Source: Candidatus Eisenbacteria bacterium | Lineage (GTDB): Bacteria; Eisenbacteria; RBG-16-71-46; SZUA-252 | Reading direction: 5' to 3' | Length of the DNA stretch: 50,584 nt | Assembly: GCA_005893275.1 (NCBI GenBank) | Contig: VBOW01000040.1 | Coordinates: forward strand, 4,128-54,711 | Shown: one piece after another, positions 38,048-48,884 of the stretch | How positions within the stretch are numbered: position 1 is the stretch's first letter | How the letters are laid out: each line of letters starts with the position of its first letter | Translations under genes and position numbers: made by a program | The notes under the pieces: generated by a model | Databases searched by the model: none | Told to the model about the DNA's origin: nothing | Seen by the model: the letters and a program-made list of their open reading frames with translations, nothing else

Positions 38048-39762
38048 GAGCGCTCCAGATCGAGCGCGTCGGTCCGCGCGAGGATTTCCACTTCGCGCTC
38101 CGGGGAGTCGTCGATGCCGAAGGGGCGCGCTCCATCGACCGGCTCCTCCTGAATTGCCAGGGACGAAGCGCGCCGCGCGTCCGGCTCGACTTCACACATG
38201 TCGAGAGCATCTCGAGCCTCGGCATCTCGGTCTTGAGCCGGTGGGGGCGCGTCTACGAAAAGACCGAGCGACGAATCGAGCTGAACGGCCTGGCCCCCGA
38301 GGTCCGGGCGACGCTTCATCAATCCGAGGCGATCGTCTACCTCGCGAACGCGCGCCCGTCGGCTCCCGCGCCGGCGCCCGATGCCCGCCGCGTGGACGTC
38401 CCCGAGGCCGTGCTCGAGCCGGTCCCGGTGAGGCCCTACCTCGCCCCGCCGGTGGACCCTCCCGCGGGTCCCGAGCTGGCTTCGCTCCAATCGAAGCTCA
38501 AGCGAAAGATCGTCGAGTTCCGAAACCTGTTCGAGATCACCCAGGCGCTCAACCTCGCGCAGGACCTGGACGAGGTCCTGAACCTCTTCGGCTTGAGCGT
38601 CATGGGTCAGTTCGGACTGGAGCGCCTCGCGCTTTTCCTGAGCGATCCCGACAGGAACGGGGATTTGGTTCCTCGTCACGTGCGCGGGTTCGCGCAGAAC
38701 CATTTTCAGGATTTCTCCGTCCCGTGGACCGCGTTTCGAAAGTTCGCTCCCGATCGCTCGTTCGTGACCCTCCACGACATGGAGGGCAAGCAGAACGGCG
38801 CGGAAGAGATCGAAGCGCTTCGGGAATCGGGATTCGAATGGGGAATCCTGCTCTGGGTGCGTCGCGATCTCGAGGGCGTGCTCTTCCTGGGAGGCCGCGG
38901 CAGCAGGAAGAGGTTCGAGGAGGACGAGCGCGACCTCCTGACCATTCTTTCCCACCAGGGAGCCGTGGCGATTTCAAACGCAAGGGTCCAGCGGGCCCAG
39001 GAGGAGCGAAATCTCGGGCTCGTGCGGGGGATGATGGCGCTGATCGAGAGCCGCGACGGATACGCGAAGGGCAGCACCGAGCGCGTCGTCCGGTACGTGA
39101 GCGCGGTGGCGCGGCTCCTGGATTATCCGAAGGAGTACTTGAAATCGCTCGTGTACGGGGCGGTGCTCCGCGATATCGGGATGATCACCGTGAGCGGGCT
39201 TATCTTGAAAAACCCCGCGCACCTGTCGGAAGAGGAATGGGCGCTCATCAAGCAGCATCCGCTTCGCGGGGCCCAGATCCTCGAGGAGATGAACTTCCCC
39301 AAGGAAGTGATCGCGATCGTCTTGAATCATCACGAGCGCTGGGGAGGGGAAGGATACCCGAACGGTATTCGCGGCCAGGACATTCCGCTCGGCGCGCGCA
39401 TCGTGTCGCTTGTGGACGCCTACGTCGCGATGACGAGCGAGCGGCCCTATCGGCGGGCGCTCCCCTATGAGAAGGCCCGGCAGGTGATCGCGGAGAACTG
39501 GGGAAGCCCCTTCGACCCGAGCGTCATCGAAGTGTTCCTGACCGTCCTCGACAAGATCGAACGCCGTACCCGCCTCAAGGCGGGCCAACCGCTGGCCGAA
39601 GTGACCGGGACCGGCACGGACGCCGGACCGACGTCCGCCGGCGACTCGGTCCTGGACCCGCTCTCCTCGGGCGCGACGATTCCGCCTGAGAAGGACTCCG
39701 CATCCGACGCCGCCGCGGGAACCGGGTCCGGACCCACGATGGAGGCGGGAAGGCGCCGATGA
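38044..39762 (+). CDS. STAS-GAF-HD-GYP protein with degenerate metal site
   Basis: 572 residues from GTG 38044 (GTGA overlap). Residues ~1-100 are a STAS/anti-sigma-antagonist-like domain (PRVRLDFTHVESISSLGISVLSRW). A Pro-rich linker (~103-142) leads to a short coiled segment and a GAF domain (~165-315). The HD-GYP domain runs ~325-510. HD-GYP enzymes hydrolyse cyclic di-GMP using a metal site. Here GAVLRDIGM (374-380) replaces the usual LHDIGK, losing the HD His and the Lys, and STERV (344-348) replaces HTERV. The GYP motif HHERWGGEGYP (429-439) is kept. It is therefore probably a binding or signalling module, not an active phosphodiesterase. It overlaps the next gene by ATGA. Confidence 0.88.
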   Translation: MRALQIERVGPREDFHFALRGVVDAEGARSIDRLLLNCQGRSAPRVRLDFTHVESISSLGISVLSRWGRVYEKTERRIELNGLAPEVRATLHQSEAIVYLANARPSAPAPAPDARRVDVPEAVLEPVPVRPYLAPPVDPPAGPELASLQSKLKRKIVEFRNLFEITQALNLAQDLDEVLNLFGLSVMGQFGLERLALFLSDPDRNGDLVPRHVRGFAQNHFQDFSVPWTAFRKFAPDRSFVTLHDMEGKQNGAEEIEALRESGFEWGILLWVRRDLEGVLFLGGRGSRKRFEEDERDLLTILSHQGAVAISNARVQRAQEERNLGLVRGMMALIESRDGYAKGSTERVVRYVSAVARLLDYPKEYLKSLVYGAVLRDIGMITVSGLILKNPAHLSEEEWALIKQHPLRGAQILEEMNFPKEVIAIVLNHHERWGGEGYPNGIRGQDIPLGARIVSLVDAYVAMTSERPYRRALPYEKARQVIAENWGSPFDPSVIEVFLTVLDKIERRTRLKAGQPLAEVTGTGTDAGPTSAGDSVLDPLSSGATIPPEKDSASDAAAGTGSGPTMEAGRRR

Positions 39763-41426
39763 CCCCCGAGAGCTTGAAGCCGGCCCTGGAGGCGCGCGAA
39801 GGCAAGCAGAAGCGAACGATCCTCGTCGTCGACGATGACCGGCGCGTCGTGGATCTCCTGCAAATCTCCCTGTCGCAGAACGGCTACCAGGTCACGACCG
39901 CTTCGACCGGCGAGGAAGCGCTCGAGGCCGTGCGCCGGGAGATACCGGATCTGATCATTCTCGACTTGAGGCTCCCCAAGAAGAACGGGTACGAGGTCTG
40001 CGCGGCGCTGAAGAGCTCGAAGGAGACCGTCGCGGTCCCGGTCATCATGGTCTCCGCGACCGCGGAGGTCGACGCGCGCCTCCAGGGCCTCATGCACGGC
40101 GCGGACGATTACCTGACGAAGCCGTTTTCGCCGAAAGAGCTTCTGATCAAGGTGCGCCGCATTTTCGAGAGGATGGAGAAAACCGAGGTCCTGAGCGTCA
40201 AGAACCGGGAGCTCGAGACCGAGGTGGCTCGGAACCGCGAGGACCTGGTGGTTCGCAACAAGGAGCTCCGGTTCCAGGTGTTCAGCCTCGAGACCCTGAT
40301 GGGTCTTACCCACCAGCTCAATTCCTCCCTCGATCTCGATTCGCTCATGGGGACCGTCATTCTGAGCGTCGTGGGCCAGCTTCGCGTGAACTCCGCCTGC
40401 CTGTTCCTCACCGACTCGCGCGAGAACCCGAAGCGGCTGGATGCCTGGACGTTCAAGGGCGTTAAGGAGGATCTGGTTCGTTCCATCACGTTCCGCTACG
40501 AGGATGATTTTGTCCAGGCGATCCGGCCGGTCGAAGGCGAGGAAGCGCGGCCGATCCGGCTGCAAGACCTGTCGGAGGATCCCTCCCTCGAGCGCGACGT
40601 GGGACCTCTCTACGCCGCCGGGTTCACGCTCGTGTGCCCGGTCGTGATGAAGCAGAAGCTCACCGCCATCCTCGCCGTCGGCGAAAAGGTGAGCGGGCAG
40701 GACTTTCAATCCACCGACCTCGAGATGGTGAAGGCTCTGTCCGAGTCGGCGGGCATCGCGATCGAGAACGCGCGGCTGTTCAAGGATCTTCAGGACACCT
40801 ATCTCGCCACCGTGCGCGTGCTGGTCTCCACGATCGAGGCCAAGGATCCATACACGCACGGGCACACGGAGCGCGTGGCGCAGTACGCGGTCGGGATCGC
40901 GAAGGCGATGGGGTTCAGCTCGGACGAGATCCAGACGATCCAGCTGGGCGCGATCCTTCACGACATCGGCAAGCTCCACACGAGCGACTCGATCCTGCAT
41001 AAACCCGGAGCGCTCACGGACGAAGAGTGGCGCCTCGTCAAGGCACATCCCGTTCGCGGCGCGCAAATGCTTCAAGGCGTGAAGTTCCTCGAGAAGGCTA
41101 CCGACCTGGTCCGCCACCATCACGAGCGGGTGGACGGAAAGGGCTACCCCGACGGGCTGAGCGGTGACGAAATCACGATCGGGGCGAAGATCGTGAACGT
41201 GGCGGATGCGTTCGACGCGATGACAACGGAGCGCCCGTATCGCTCCGGCCTCAGCGTCGATCAGGCGGTCGCTCAGCTGCAGGAGAAGGCCGGCACCCAG
41301 TTCGCCGCCGAAGTGGTCGAGGTGTTCGTGGGGGCGCTCCGCGACGGGAGCATTCAGCTGATCCGGAACACCCGCGCTTTCGACGACTCGGCCAGGGCGA
41401 CCATCTCCGGCGACCGCGGACGCTAG
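39759..41426 (+). CDS. Response regulator with receiver, GAF and active-type HD-GYP domains
   Basis: 555 residues. Receiver domain ~18-135: acidic pair DDD (25-27), phospho-acceptor Asp69 (IILDLRLP), and Lys121 (YLTKPF), all intact. A coiled segment (~140-175) precedes a GAF domain (~180-340). HD-GYP ~350-540: HTERV (His369), LHDIGK (400-405), HPVRG, and HHERVDGKGYPDG (454-466) form a full metal and GYP set, so it should hydrolyse cyclic di-GMP. It is the only protein of the operon with all phosphorelay residues. No cognate intact kinase is encoded nearby. Last gene of the operon. Confidence 0.93.
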   Translation: MTPESLKPALEAREGKQKRTILVVDDDRRVVDLLQISLSQNGYQVTTASTGEEALEAVRREIPDLIILDLRLPKKNGYEVCAALKSSKETVAVPVIMVSATAEVDARLQGLMHGADDYLTKPFSPKELLIKVRRIFERMEKTEVLSVKNRELETEVARNREDLVVRNKELRFQVFSLETLMGLTHQLNSSLDLDSLMGTVILSVVGQLRVNSACLFLTDSRENPKRLDAWTFKGVKEDLVRSITFRYEDDFVQAIRPVEGEEARPIRLQDLSEDPSLERDVGPLYAAGFTLVCPVVMKQKLTAILAVGEKVSGQDFQSTDLEMVKALSESAGIAIENARLFKDLQDTYLATVRVLVSTIEAKDPYTHGHTERVAQYAVGIAKAMGFSSDEIQTIQLGAILHDIGKLHTSDSILHKPGALTDEEWRLVKAHPVRGAQMLQGVKFLEKATDLVRHHHERVDGKGYPDGLSGDEITIGAKIVNVADAFDAMTTERPYRSGLSVDQAVAQLQEKAGTQFAAEVVEVFVGALRDGSIQLIRNTRAFDDSARATISGDRGR

Positions 41427-41837
41427 GCGACCGCGGCGCCCCTCGCGTTGACGCCCGGCGAAGCCGCCGGGCCTGAGCCGCTTACCCCCGCGTTCGACAT
41501 TCCCGAGCCCTCGTTGCGTCAACCGCAGTGGGCACCGCCCGAATGCGACCTTCCGGAGCGCGGAGCCGCTCGGCCCGCGCTAGCTCCCGCAGAACAACGG
41601 CTTGCTCCACCGAGCTCCATGTGCGGGCGGCAGGCACGCCGGTTGCGATGCAGATTCGCCGGCGGGACGCTCTCTGTTTGGGGGAGAGCACTGCGGAGTC
41701 GGGGCCGCGGTGTGATGAAGCCGAGGAGGCAAGGAGGCGTCCCGCCTTGACTTCATTCGTGGGGGCAAAGCGCGGGCGGTGGATCCCTGGCGGCTTCAAG
41801 CGCCGGTCGGTCGCGATCGCGCCGCCCTCATTTTTCG
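41427..41837. other. 411-base spacer without a recognisable gene
   Basis: Between the HD-GYP gene and the ATP synthase promoter. GCCCGGC-N6-GCCGGGC (41453-41472) is a 7-base hairpin without a T tract, perhaps a weak transcription end. Open frames on either strand have no family features or ribosome sites. Nothing else is seen. Confidence 0.55.
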
Positions 41838-41866
41838 TTGACCCTCCTGGCACCATCCGCTATGGT
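41838..41866 (+). promoter_or_regulatory. Promoter of the ATP synthase operon
   Basis: TTGACC (41838-41843), 17 bases, TATGGT (41861-41866). It leaves a leader of about 95 bases to GTG 41969. Confidence 0.55.
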
Positions 41867-41968
41867 TTTCGGCTCGTAGTCGGCGGTACCATTCCTCCTG
41901 CAACCTACGGACGGTGGACGTATCGGCGTCCGTACGCCGCCGCGAGTTTCGCGTGCGGAGACCCTCAA

Positions 41969-42199
41969 GTGGCCGGAAAGACACCGAAAAGGGTCACGGG
42001 CTGGCGGCAGGTGGGGCTGCTTTCGTCGATTCCGTTCATTCTCGCCCTGGCGCCCATCATCGGATTCGTCATCGGGCAGTTACTCGATCGACACTTCCGG
42101 ACCCGCCCATGGCTGAGCATCATCCTGCTCGTCCTGGGCTTCGTAGCCGGCGTGCGTGAGACGATCAAGATCGTGAAGCTTTCACAGCAGGAGGACTAA
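41969..42199 (+). CDS. AtpZ/AtpI-like small membrane protein
   Basis: 76 residues from GTG 41969, with GGAG eight bases upstream. Two membrane helices (LLSSIPFILALAPIIGFVIG and WLSIILLVLGFVAGVRETI) are joined by a short basic loop with LLDRHFRTRPW. This is the layout of the AtpZ/putative F0F1-ATPase accessory family (AtpZ-AtpI act together in Mg2+/Ca2+ uptake or c-ring assembly). It is the first gene of the ATP synthase operon and ends 7 bases before the AtpI-AtpB fusion. Confidence 0.82.
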   Translation: MAGKTPKRVTGWRQVGLLSSIPFILALAPIIGFVIGQLLDRHFRTRPWLSIILLVLGFVAGVRETIKIVKLSQQED

Positions 42200-42206
42200 C
42201 CCCGAC

Positions 42207-43598
42207 ATGGTTGAGGCCCGCCCCGGGCGCGACATCTTGAGCCGTTCGCTTCGAACCTCGTGGCTCGTCGCGATCGTGCTCGCCGCGTCCCTGGCCCCGA
42301 GCCTTCCCCGCGCCGCGCTCGCGATCCTCGCGGGCCAGCTCATCTCGTTCCTCAACTTCATTTTCCTCCGCCAGATTGTGAAACTCTTCACAGAGGGCGG
42401 GAGGGACGCGCGTATCCTGCTCGCGATCGCGGCAAAGGTGACGCTCGTGTACGGGGGACTCGCCGCGCTGATTGCGTGGGGTGGCGTCCGCTACGGGCCG
42501 CTCTGCGCGGGAATCGGGCTTCCCTTCGCCGCGCTTTTCCTCAAATCGATCCTGTTGGCCCTGGGCGCCGGGCCTTCCTCGCTCACGGCACGGCGGGCAA
42601 CCGAAACGGCTCGTTCCCTGGGGAACGCGGCCAAGCCCGCCGTGTTTCTGCTGCTCCTGGGCGCCTCGGCGCTCCTCGCTTTCTCGGCGCTGCCCGGGCC
42701 GGCGCATGCAGGCGAAGCGGCGCATGCAGGCGAAGCGGCGCATGCAGGCGAAGCGGCGCACGGCGCGCCGGCGGCCCACGCGGGGGAGGCCCGGCACGGC
42801 GAGGAGGGCGCGGCGGAGCTTCCGAACTGGCTTGTGATCCTCCACGATTTCAACCCCGGGAACCCACTGATCGCCTGGCTCGAGAAGAACCAGGTCATCG
42901 TATTCGCGTGGATCGCGGGACTCCTCTTCCTCCTCGTGAGCTGGCTGGCGATGCGCAAGCCGAAGATGGTGCCGGGCCCCTTTCAGAACGGCGTGGAGTG
43001 GATGGTCGAGAGCATGGAGGACGTGTGCGGCGGGCTCCTCGGCCCGCAGATCGAAAAACACTTCCCGCTCATCGGGGCGCTCTTCTTCTACATCCTCACG
43101 ATCAACATGCTGGGGATCATCCCCGGGATGAAGTCCGCGACTTCCTCGCTCGACCTGACGCTGGCGCTGGCCCTGATCACGTTTCTCTACGTGCAGTTCT
43201 GGGGGATCCGGAATCTCGGGATCGTCGGCTACCTGGACCACCTCGCAGGGTCGCCCCGCGACGCGATCGGCTGGGCGATGCTCCCGGTGATGCTCCCGGT
43301 CCACATCCTGGGAGAGCTCGCCAAGCCCGTGAGCCTCTCCTGCCGACTCTTCGGCAACATCTTCGGGGAGGACACGCTCATCGTTGTGTTCGTCGGGGCC
43401 ACGGCGCTCTTGATCAAGGCCTCCCTCGTGGCGATCGCGGTCCCTCCCATGGCCGGTATCACCGCGCTCTTCATGATGCTCCAGACGCTCACGAGCATCG
43501 TGCAGGCGCTGATTTTCTCCCTCCTTGCGACCGTGTACCTCTACATGATGCTGCCTCACGAGGCGCACGAGAGCGGGGAGGCCAAGGAAGCGCATTGA
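42207..43598 (+). CDS. atpB: AtpI-like domain fused to ATP synthase subunit a
   Basis: 463 residues, about 200 longer than a normal subunit a. Residues ~1-120 contain four hydrophobic helices (WLVAIVLAASLAPSLP; AILAGQLISFLNFIFLRQIV; LLAIAAKVTLVYGGLAALIAWGG; GIGLPFAALFLKSILLAL) and match the AtpI/UncI family. A hydrophobic segment (~140-155) and an AHAGEA-repeat linker (~163-200) follow. Subunit a covers ~205-463: helices around LIGALFFYILTINMLGIIPGM, and the essential Arg in LAKPVSLSCRLFGNIFGED. That Arg drives proton transfer to the c-ring. The fusion has one frame with no stop or shift between parts. Confidence 0.9.
   Translation: MVEARPGRDILSRSLRTSWLVAIVLAASLAPSLPRAALAILAGQLISFLNFIFLRQIVKLFTEGGRDARILLAIAAKVTLVYGGLAALIAWGGVRYGPLCAGIGLPFAALFLKSILLALGAGPSSLTARRATETARSLGNAAKPAVFLLLLGASALLAFSALPGPAHAGEAAHAGEAAHAGEAAHGAPAAHAGEARHGEEGAAELPNWLVILHDFNPGNPLIAWLEKNQVIVFAWIAGLLFLLVSWLAMRKPKMVPGPFQNGVEWMVESMEDVCGGLLGPQIEKHFPLIGALFFYILTINMLGIIPGMKSATSSLDLTLALALITFLYVQFWGIRNLGIVGYLDHLAGSPRDAIGWAMLPVMLPVHILGELAKPVSLSCRLFGNIFGEDTLIVVFVGATALLIKASLVAIAVPPMAGITALFMMLQTLTSIVQALIFSLLATVYLYMMLPHEAHESGEAKEAH
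42702..42755 (+). repeat. Three tandem 18-base repeats in atpB
   Basis: The unit GCGCATGCAGGCGAAGCG is repeated three times without change, encoding AHAGEA three times in the linker between the AtpI-like and subunit a parts. A degenerate copy follows at about 42775-42795 (AHAGEA again). Likely polymerase slippage. Confidence 0.9.
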
Positions 43599-43862
<264 letters not shown>

Positions 43863-43877
43863 GTCGCGAAGGGGTTC

Positions 43878-44369
43878 ATGGAAAAGCTCGTTCACCTAAA
43901 TCAGCTCCTCGCCCACGCGATCAGCTTCATCATTTTCCTCTTCCTCGTCCGTGGCGCGTTCAATGCGATCATCTTTCCCCCCATGCGCGAGCGCCGCGAG
44001 CGGATCCGCGCGGAATTCGAGCGCATCGAGCGGGAAAGGGCGGAGGTCCAAAAGATCCGCCAGGGGTACGAGGCTCACATGAAAAAGCTGGACGCCGAAA
44101 GCCGCCAGCGCATCCAGGAGGCGGTGGCGGAAGGCCAGCGCGTGGCCGCCGAGATCCGAGAGGCGTCGCGCAAGGAGGCCCAGGAGATGATCACCCGCGC
44201 GCGCCAGGAGATCGGGCTCGAGCGGGACAAGGCGCAGGCCACGCTCCGGAACGAGGTGGTCGATCTGGCGGTCGAGATCGCGGGGAAGGTGATCCGGGAA
44301 GAGCTGACCGCCGAGAAGCATCGGAAGCTCGTCGATGGGTTCCTCGCCGAGGTGGAAGAGGTCAAGTGA
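43878..44369 (+). CDS. atpF: ATP synthase subunit b
   Basis: 163 residues, the peripheral stalk. One N-terminal membrane helix (LLAHAISFIIFLFLVRGAF, ~10-28) is followed by a long charged helix (RERRERIRAEFERIERERAEVQKI…), ending AGKVIREELTAEKHRKLVDGFLAEV, the usual delta-binding region. Fifteen bases after atpE. The end overlaps atpH (GTGA). Confidence 0.95.
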   Translation: MEKLVHLNQLLAHAISFIIFLFLVRGAFNAIIFPPMRERRERIRAEFERIERERAEVQKIRQGYEAHMKKLDAESRQRIQEAVAEGQRVAAEIREASRKEAQEMITRARQEIGLERDKAQATLRNEVVDLAVEIAGKVIREELTAEKHRKLVDGFLAEVEEVK

Positions 44370-44911
44370 TCTCCGCCGTTCTCGCGCGCCGCTACGCCCG
44401 CGCCCTTCTCGCTCTCTCCCAGCGTCTCGATGATGTGGAACGGACGCATCAGGATCTCCGGGGGGTCACGAGCATTTTCGAGAGCGACCCGCGTGTCCGG
44501 AGATTCTTCGAAGCGCCCAACATCGCGCGCACCGAGAAGGAAGCGTTCCTCGAGCGGAGATGGAAGCCCAAGCTCAACCGGAACGTCTACGGGTTGCTCG
44601 TGATCCTGCTCCGCCGCCGGCGCTTCGACCATCTGGTCGCGATCGCGGCCGAGTTTCACAAGCTCGCGGAGGAAGCGCAGGGCATCACCCGAGCGATCGT
44701 CCGCACCGCGGTCCCGATCAGCGAACGACAGGCGGACGCGCTGACGCGCGCGCTCAACCGACGTACCGGAAGGAAGGTCACCCTCACCCGCGAAGTGGAC
44801 CCCGCGCTCCTCGGGGGTGTTACCCTCTCGCTGGATCACAAGGTCATCGACGGCACCCTCGCGACGCAGCTCTGGCGCATCCGCCGGCAGCTGCGTGAGG
44901 CGCGGGTCTGA
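44366..44911 (+). CDS. atpH: ATP synthase subunit delta
   Basis: 181 residues, links the peripheral stalk to the top of F1. The N-terminal helical domain opens [15 protein letters not shown] (the conserved RYAxAL motif), and the C-terminal part has [18 protein letters not shown], then [25 protein letters not shown], matching the conserved IGGxxxxxGDxxxDxSxxxxL signature. Start GTG 44366 overlaps the atpF stop. Confidence 0.95.
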   Translation: MISAVLARRYARALLALSQRLDDVERTHQDLRGVTSIFESDPRVRRFFEAPNIARTEKEAFLERRWKPKLNRNVYGLLVILLRRRRFDHLVAIAAEFHKLAEEAQGITRAIVRTAVPISERQADALTRALNRRTGRKVTLTREVDPALLGGVTLSLDHKVIDGTLATQLWRIRRQLREARV

Positions 44912-44927
44912 GGCCAGAGGTCAACGC

Positions 44928-46457
44928 ATGGCGTTCAAGCCAGAAGAAGTGAGTTCGGTCCTCGAGCAGGAGCTCGAGCGCTACGAGTCTCGGCTCAAGA
45001 TGGAGAGCGTCGGGACGGTGTTGCAGGTGGGCGACGGCATCGCCCGCATCTGGGGCCTCGACGACGCGATGGCGGGGGAGCTCCTCATCTTTCCGGGGGA
45101 CCTGACCGGCATCGCCCTCAATCTGGAAGAGGACAACGTGGGAGCGGCCCTTTTCGGCGGGACGGACAACGTCAAGCAGGGAGACACCGTGCGCCGCACC
45201 GGACGGATCGCTTCCGTCCCGGTCGGGGAGGCGATGATCGGCCGGGTCGTGAACGCGATCGGTCAGCCGATCGACGGCAAGGGTCCGATCGTCACGGACA
45301 AGTCGCGAGCCCTGGAGGGTCACGCGCCGGGCATCGTGGACCGCCAGCCGGTGAACCAGCCGGTGCAGACCGGCCTCAAGGCGATCGATTCGATGATCCC
45401 GATCGGGCGCGGGCAGCGAGAGTTGATCATCGGCGACCGCCAGACCGGCAAGACCGCGCTCGCGATCGACACGATCCTGAACCAGACCGCGGGCGACCTC
45501 CACTGCATCTACGTCGCGATCGGGCAGAAGGACTTTACCGTCGCGAAGGTGGTGAAAGTGCTGGAGGACCGCGGAGCGATGAAGTACACGACCGTGGTGT
45601 CCGCGGGGGCGAGCGAGTCCGCGCCGCTCCAGTACATCGCGCCCTACACCGGCTGCGCGATCGGCGAGGAGTTCCGCGACGCGGGGAAGCACGCCCTCGT
45701 GATCTACGACGATCTCTCCAAGCACGCTCAGGCCTACCGGCAGCTCTCGCTGCTCCTGCGCCGCCCGCCGGGGCGCGAGGCGTATCCGGGGGACATCTTC
45801 TACCTGCACTCACGGCTTCTCGAGCGCGCGGCGAAGCTGAACGAAAAGCTGGGCGCGGGCTCGCTCACGGCGCTCCCGATCATCGAGACGCAGGCGGGGG
45901 ACGTGTCGGCCTACATCCCGACGAACGTGATCTCGATCACGGACGGCCAGATCTTCCTTGAGAGCGACCTCTTCTTCGCGGGCATCCGCCCCGCGATCAA
46001 CGTGGGGATCTCGGTCTCGCGCGTCGGCGGCAAGGCGCAGACGAAGGCGATGAAGAAGGTCGCGGGACGGCTGCGCCTCGACCTAGCGCAGTTCCGCGAG
46101 CTCGCTGCGTTCTCCCAGTTCGGATCGGACCTGGACAAGGCGACCCAGGACCAGCTCACCCGCGGCGAGCGGATGGTGGAGCTCTTGAAGCAGGGGCAGT
46201 ACGAGCCGCTGCCGGTGGAGCGCCAGGTCGCGATAGTCTACGCGGGCACGCAGGGGTTTCTCGACGACCTCCCGACGAGCGACATCCGCGATTTCGAGAC
46301 GGGGCTCTATGAGTACCTCGACAAGAGCTACGCCGACCTGATGCACGACATGAAACAGAAATACGAGCTGACGGATGCGATCGAGGCGAAGCTCAAGAAG
46401 GCGATCGCGGCCTGGAAGGAGCTGTTCACGAAGAAGCGCGGGGGCGCCTCGAGGTAA
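44928..46457 (+). CDS. atpA: ATP synthase subunit alpha
   Basis: 509 residues, the non-catalytic nucleotide-binding subunit. The beta-barrel opens [26 protein letters not shown]. Walker A is GDRQTGKTA, Walker B region is [12 protein letters not shown], then the signature [17 protein letters not shown]. Normal length and complete. ATG 44928 lies 16 bases after atpH; AGAGGT is upstream. Four bases to atpG. Confidence 0.97.
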   Translation: MAFKPEEVSSVLEQELERYESRLKMESVGTVLQVGDGIARIWGLDDAMAGELLIFPGDLTGIALNLEEDNVGAALFGGTDNVKQGDTVRRTGRIASVPVGEAMIGRVVNAIGQPIDGKGPIVTDKSRALEGHAPGIVDRQPVNQPVQTGLKAIDSMIPIGRGQRELIIGDRQTGKTALAIDTILNQTAGDLHCIYVAIGQKDFTVAKVVKVLEDRGAMKYTTVVSAGASESAPLQYIAPYTGCAIGEEFRDAGKHALVIYDDLSKHAQAYRQLSLLLRRPPGREAYPGDIFYLHSRLLERAAKLNEKLGAGSLTALPIIETQAGDVSAYIPTNVISITDGQIFLESDLFFAGIRPAINVGISVSRVGGKAQTKAMKKVAGRLRLDLAQFRELAAFSQFGSDLDKATQDQLTRGERMVELLKQGQYEPLPVERQVAIVYAGTQGFLDDLPTSDIRDFETGLYEYLDKSYADLMHDMKQKYELTDAIEAKLKKAIAAWKELFTKKRGGASR

Positions 46458-46461
46458 TCAC

Positions 46462-47355
46462 GTGGCGACCCTTCGCGACATACGACGCCGGATCCGGAGC
46501 GTCCGGAGCACGGCCCAGATCACCAAGACGATGGAGATGGTCTCGGCGGCGAAGCTCCGCCGCGCGCAGGCGACGGTCGAGTCGGCGAGACCCTATGCCG
46601 GCGACCTGAGCGCGGTTCTCGCGAACCTGGCCGAGGCCTCAAGCGACCTGAGCCACCCGGCGTTCGCGAAACGCGAGGTGAAAAACCGCGCGATCGTGCT
46701 CGTCAGCTCCGACCGTGGTCTCTGCGGCGCCTTCAACACGAACCTGGTCCGGGCCGTCGAGGAGCGCATGCGCGAGAAGCGCCAGCCCACGCGGCTGGTC
46801 CTCCTCGGCAAGAAGGGCTCCGATTTCTTCCGTCGGCGCGGTGCCTCGATCCTCGTCTCGAAGACGGACCTGGGCGGCGTCGCCGACTGGGGATTCGCGG
46901 AGGAGACGAGCCGCGCGGTTCTCTCGCGCGTGGCGGCGGGCGAGATCGACGAGGTGGACCTGATCTACACGCGCTTCAAGAGCGCCCTGCGCCGCTACGT
47001 CGTCATGGAGCCGTACCTCCCGCTCGGGGGCGGGACCTTCGCGCGCGCCTCCGAGTCGGTCCAGGGCGCGGGCAGGGAACGCAAGGCTTCCGGGGCGCGC
47101 GAGTACATCTACGAGCCCGACCCGGGCGCCATCCTGACCCGCATCGTGCCCTACTTCCTGGCGATGCGGCTCTACATGGCGCTCGCGGAATCCGCCGCCG
47201 CGGAGCACGGCGCGCGGATGATCGCGATGGGCTCCGCCACGAAGAACGCGAACGAGATGATCCAGACGCTCACGCTGCACATGAACCGGACCCGCCAGGC
47301 CACGATCACGCGCGAAATCGTCGAGATCGTCGGCGGGGCCGAAGCGCTCAAGTAG
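46462..47355 (+). CDS. atpG: ATP synthase subunit gamma
   Basis: 297 residues, the central rotor shaft. The N-terminal coiled-coil helix has LRDIRRRIRSVRSTAQITKTMEMVSAAKLRRAQ and the C-terminal helix ends ESAAAEHGARMIAMGSATKNANEMI…LHMNRTRQATITREIVEIVGGAEAL. SSDRGLCGAFN is the conserved Rossmann-like motif. The globular middle is intact, without the chloroplast-type redox insertion. Start is GTG 46462, four bases after atpA. Confidence 0.96.
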   Translation: MATLRDIRRRIRSVRSTAQITKTMEMVSAAKLRRAQATVESARPYAGDLSAVLANLAEASSDLSHPAFAKREVKNRAIVLVSSDRGLCGAFNTNLVRAVEERMREKRQPTRLVLLGKKGSDFFRRRGASILVSKTDLGGVADWGFAEETSRAVLSRVAAGEIDEVDLIYTRFKSALRRYVVMEPYLPLGGGTFARASESVQGAGRERKASGAREYIYEPDPGAILTRIVPYFLAMRLYMALAESAAAEHGARMIAMGSATKNANEMIQTLTLHMNRTRQATITREIVEIVGGAEALK

Positions 47356-48867
<1,512 letters not shown>

Positions 48868-48884
48868 CCGCGCACGCCCGACGA

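Noticed and set aside
41453-41472. Hairpin after the HD-GYP operon as an intrinsic terminator
   Set aside because: Stem of only 7 pairs and no T tract follows.
42702-42755. Tandem 18-base repeats as a CRISPR array
   Set aside because: Repeats are directly joined with no spacers, in frame, and encode AHAGEA inside atpB.
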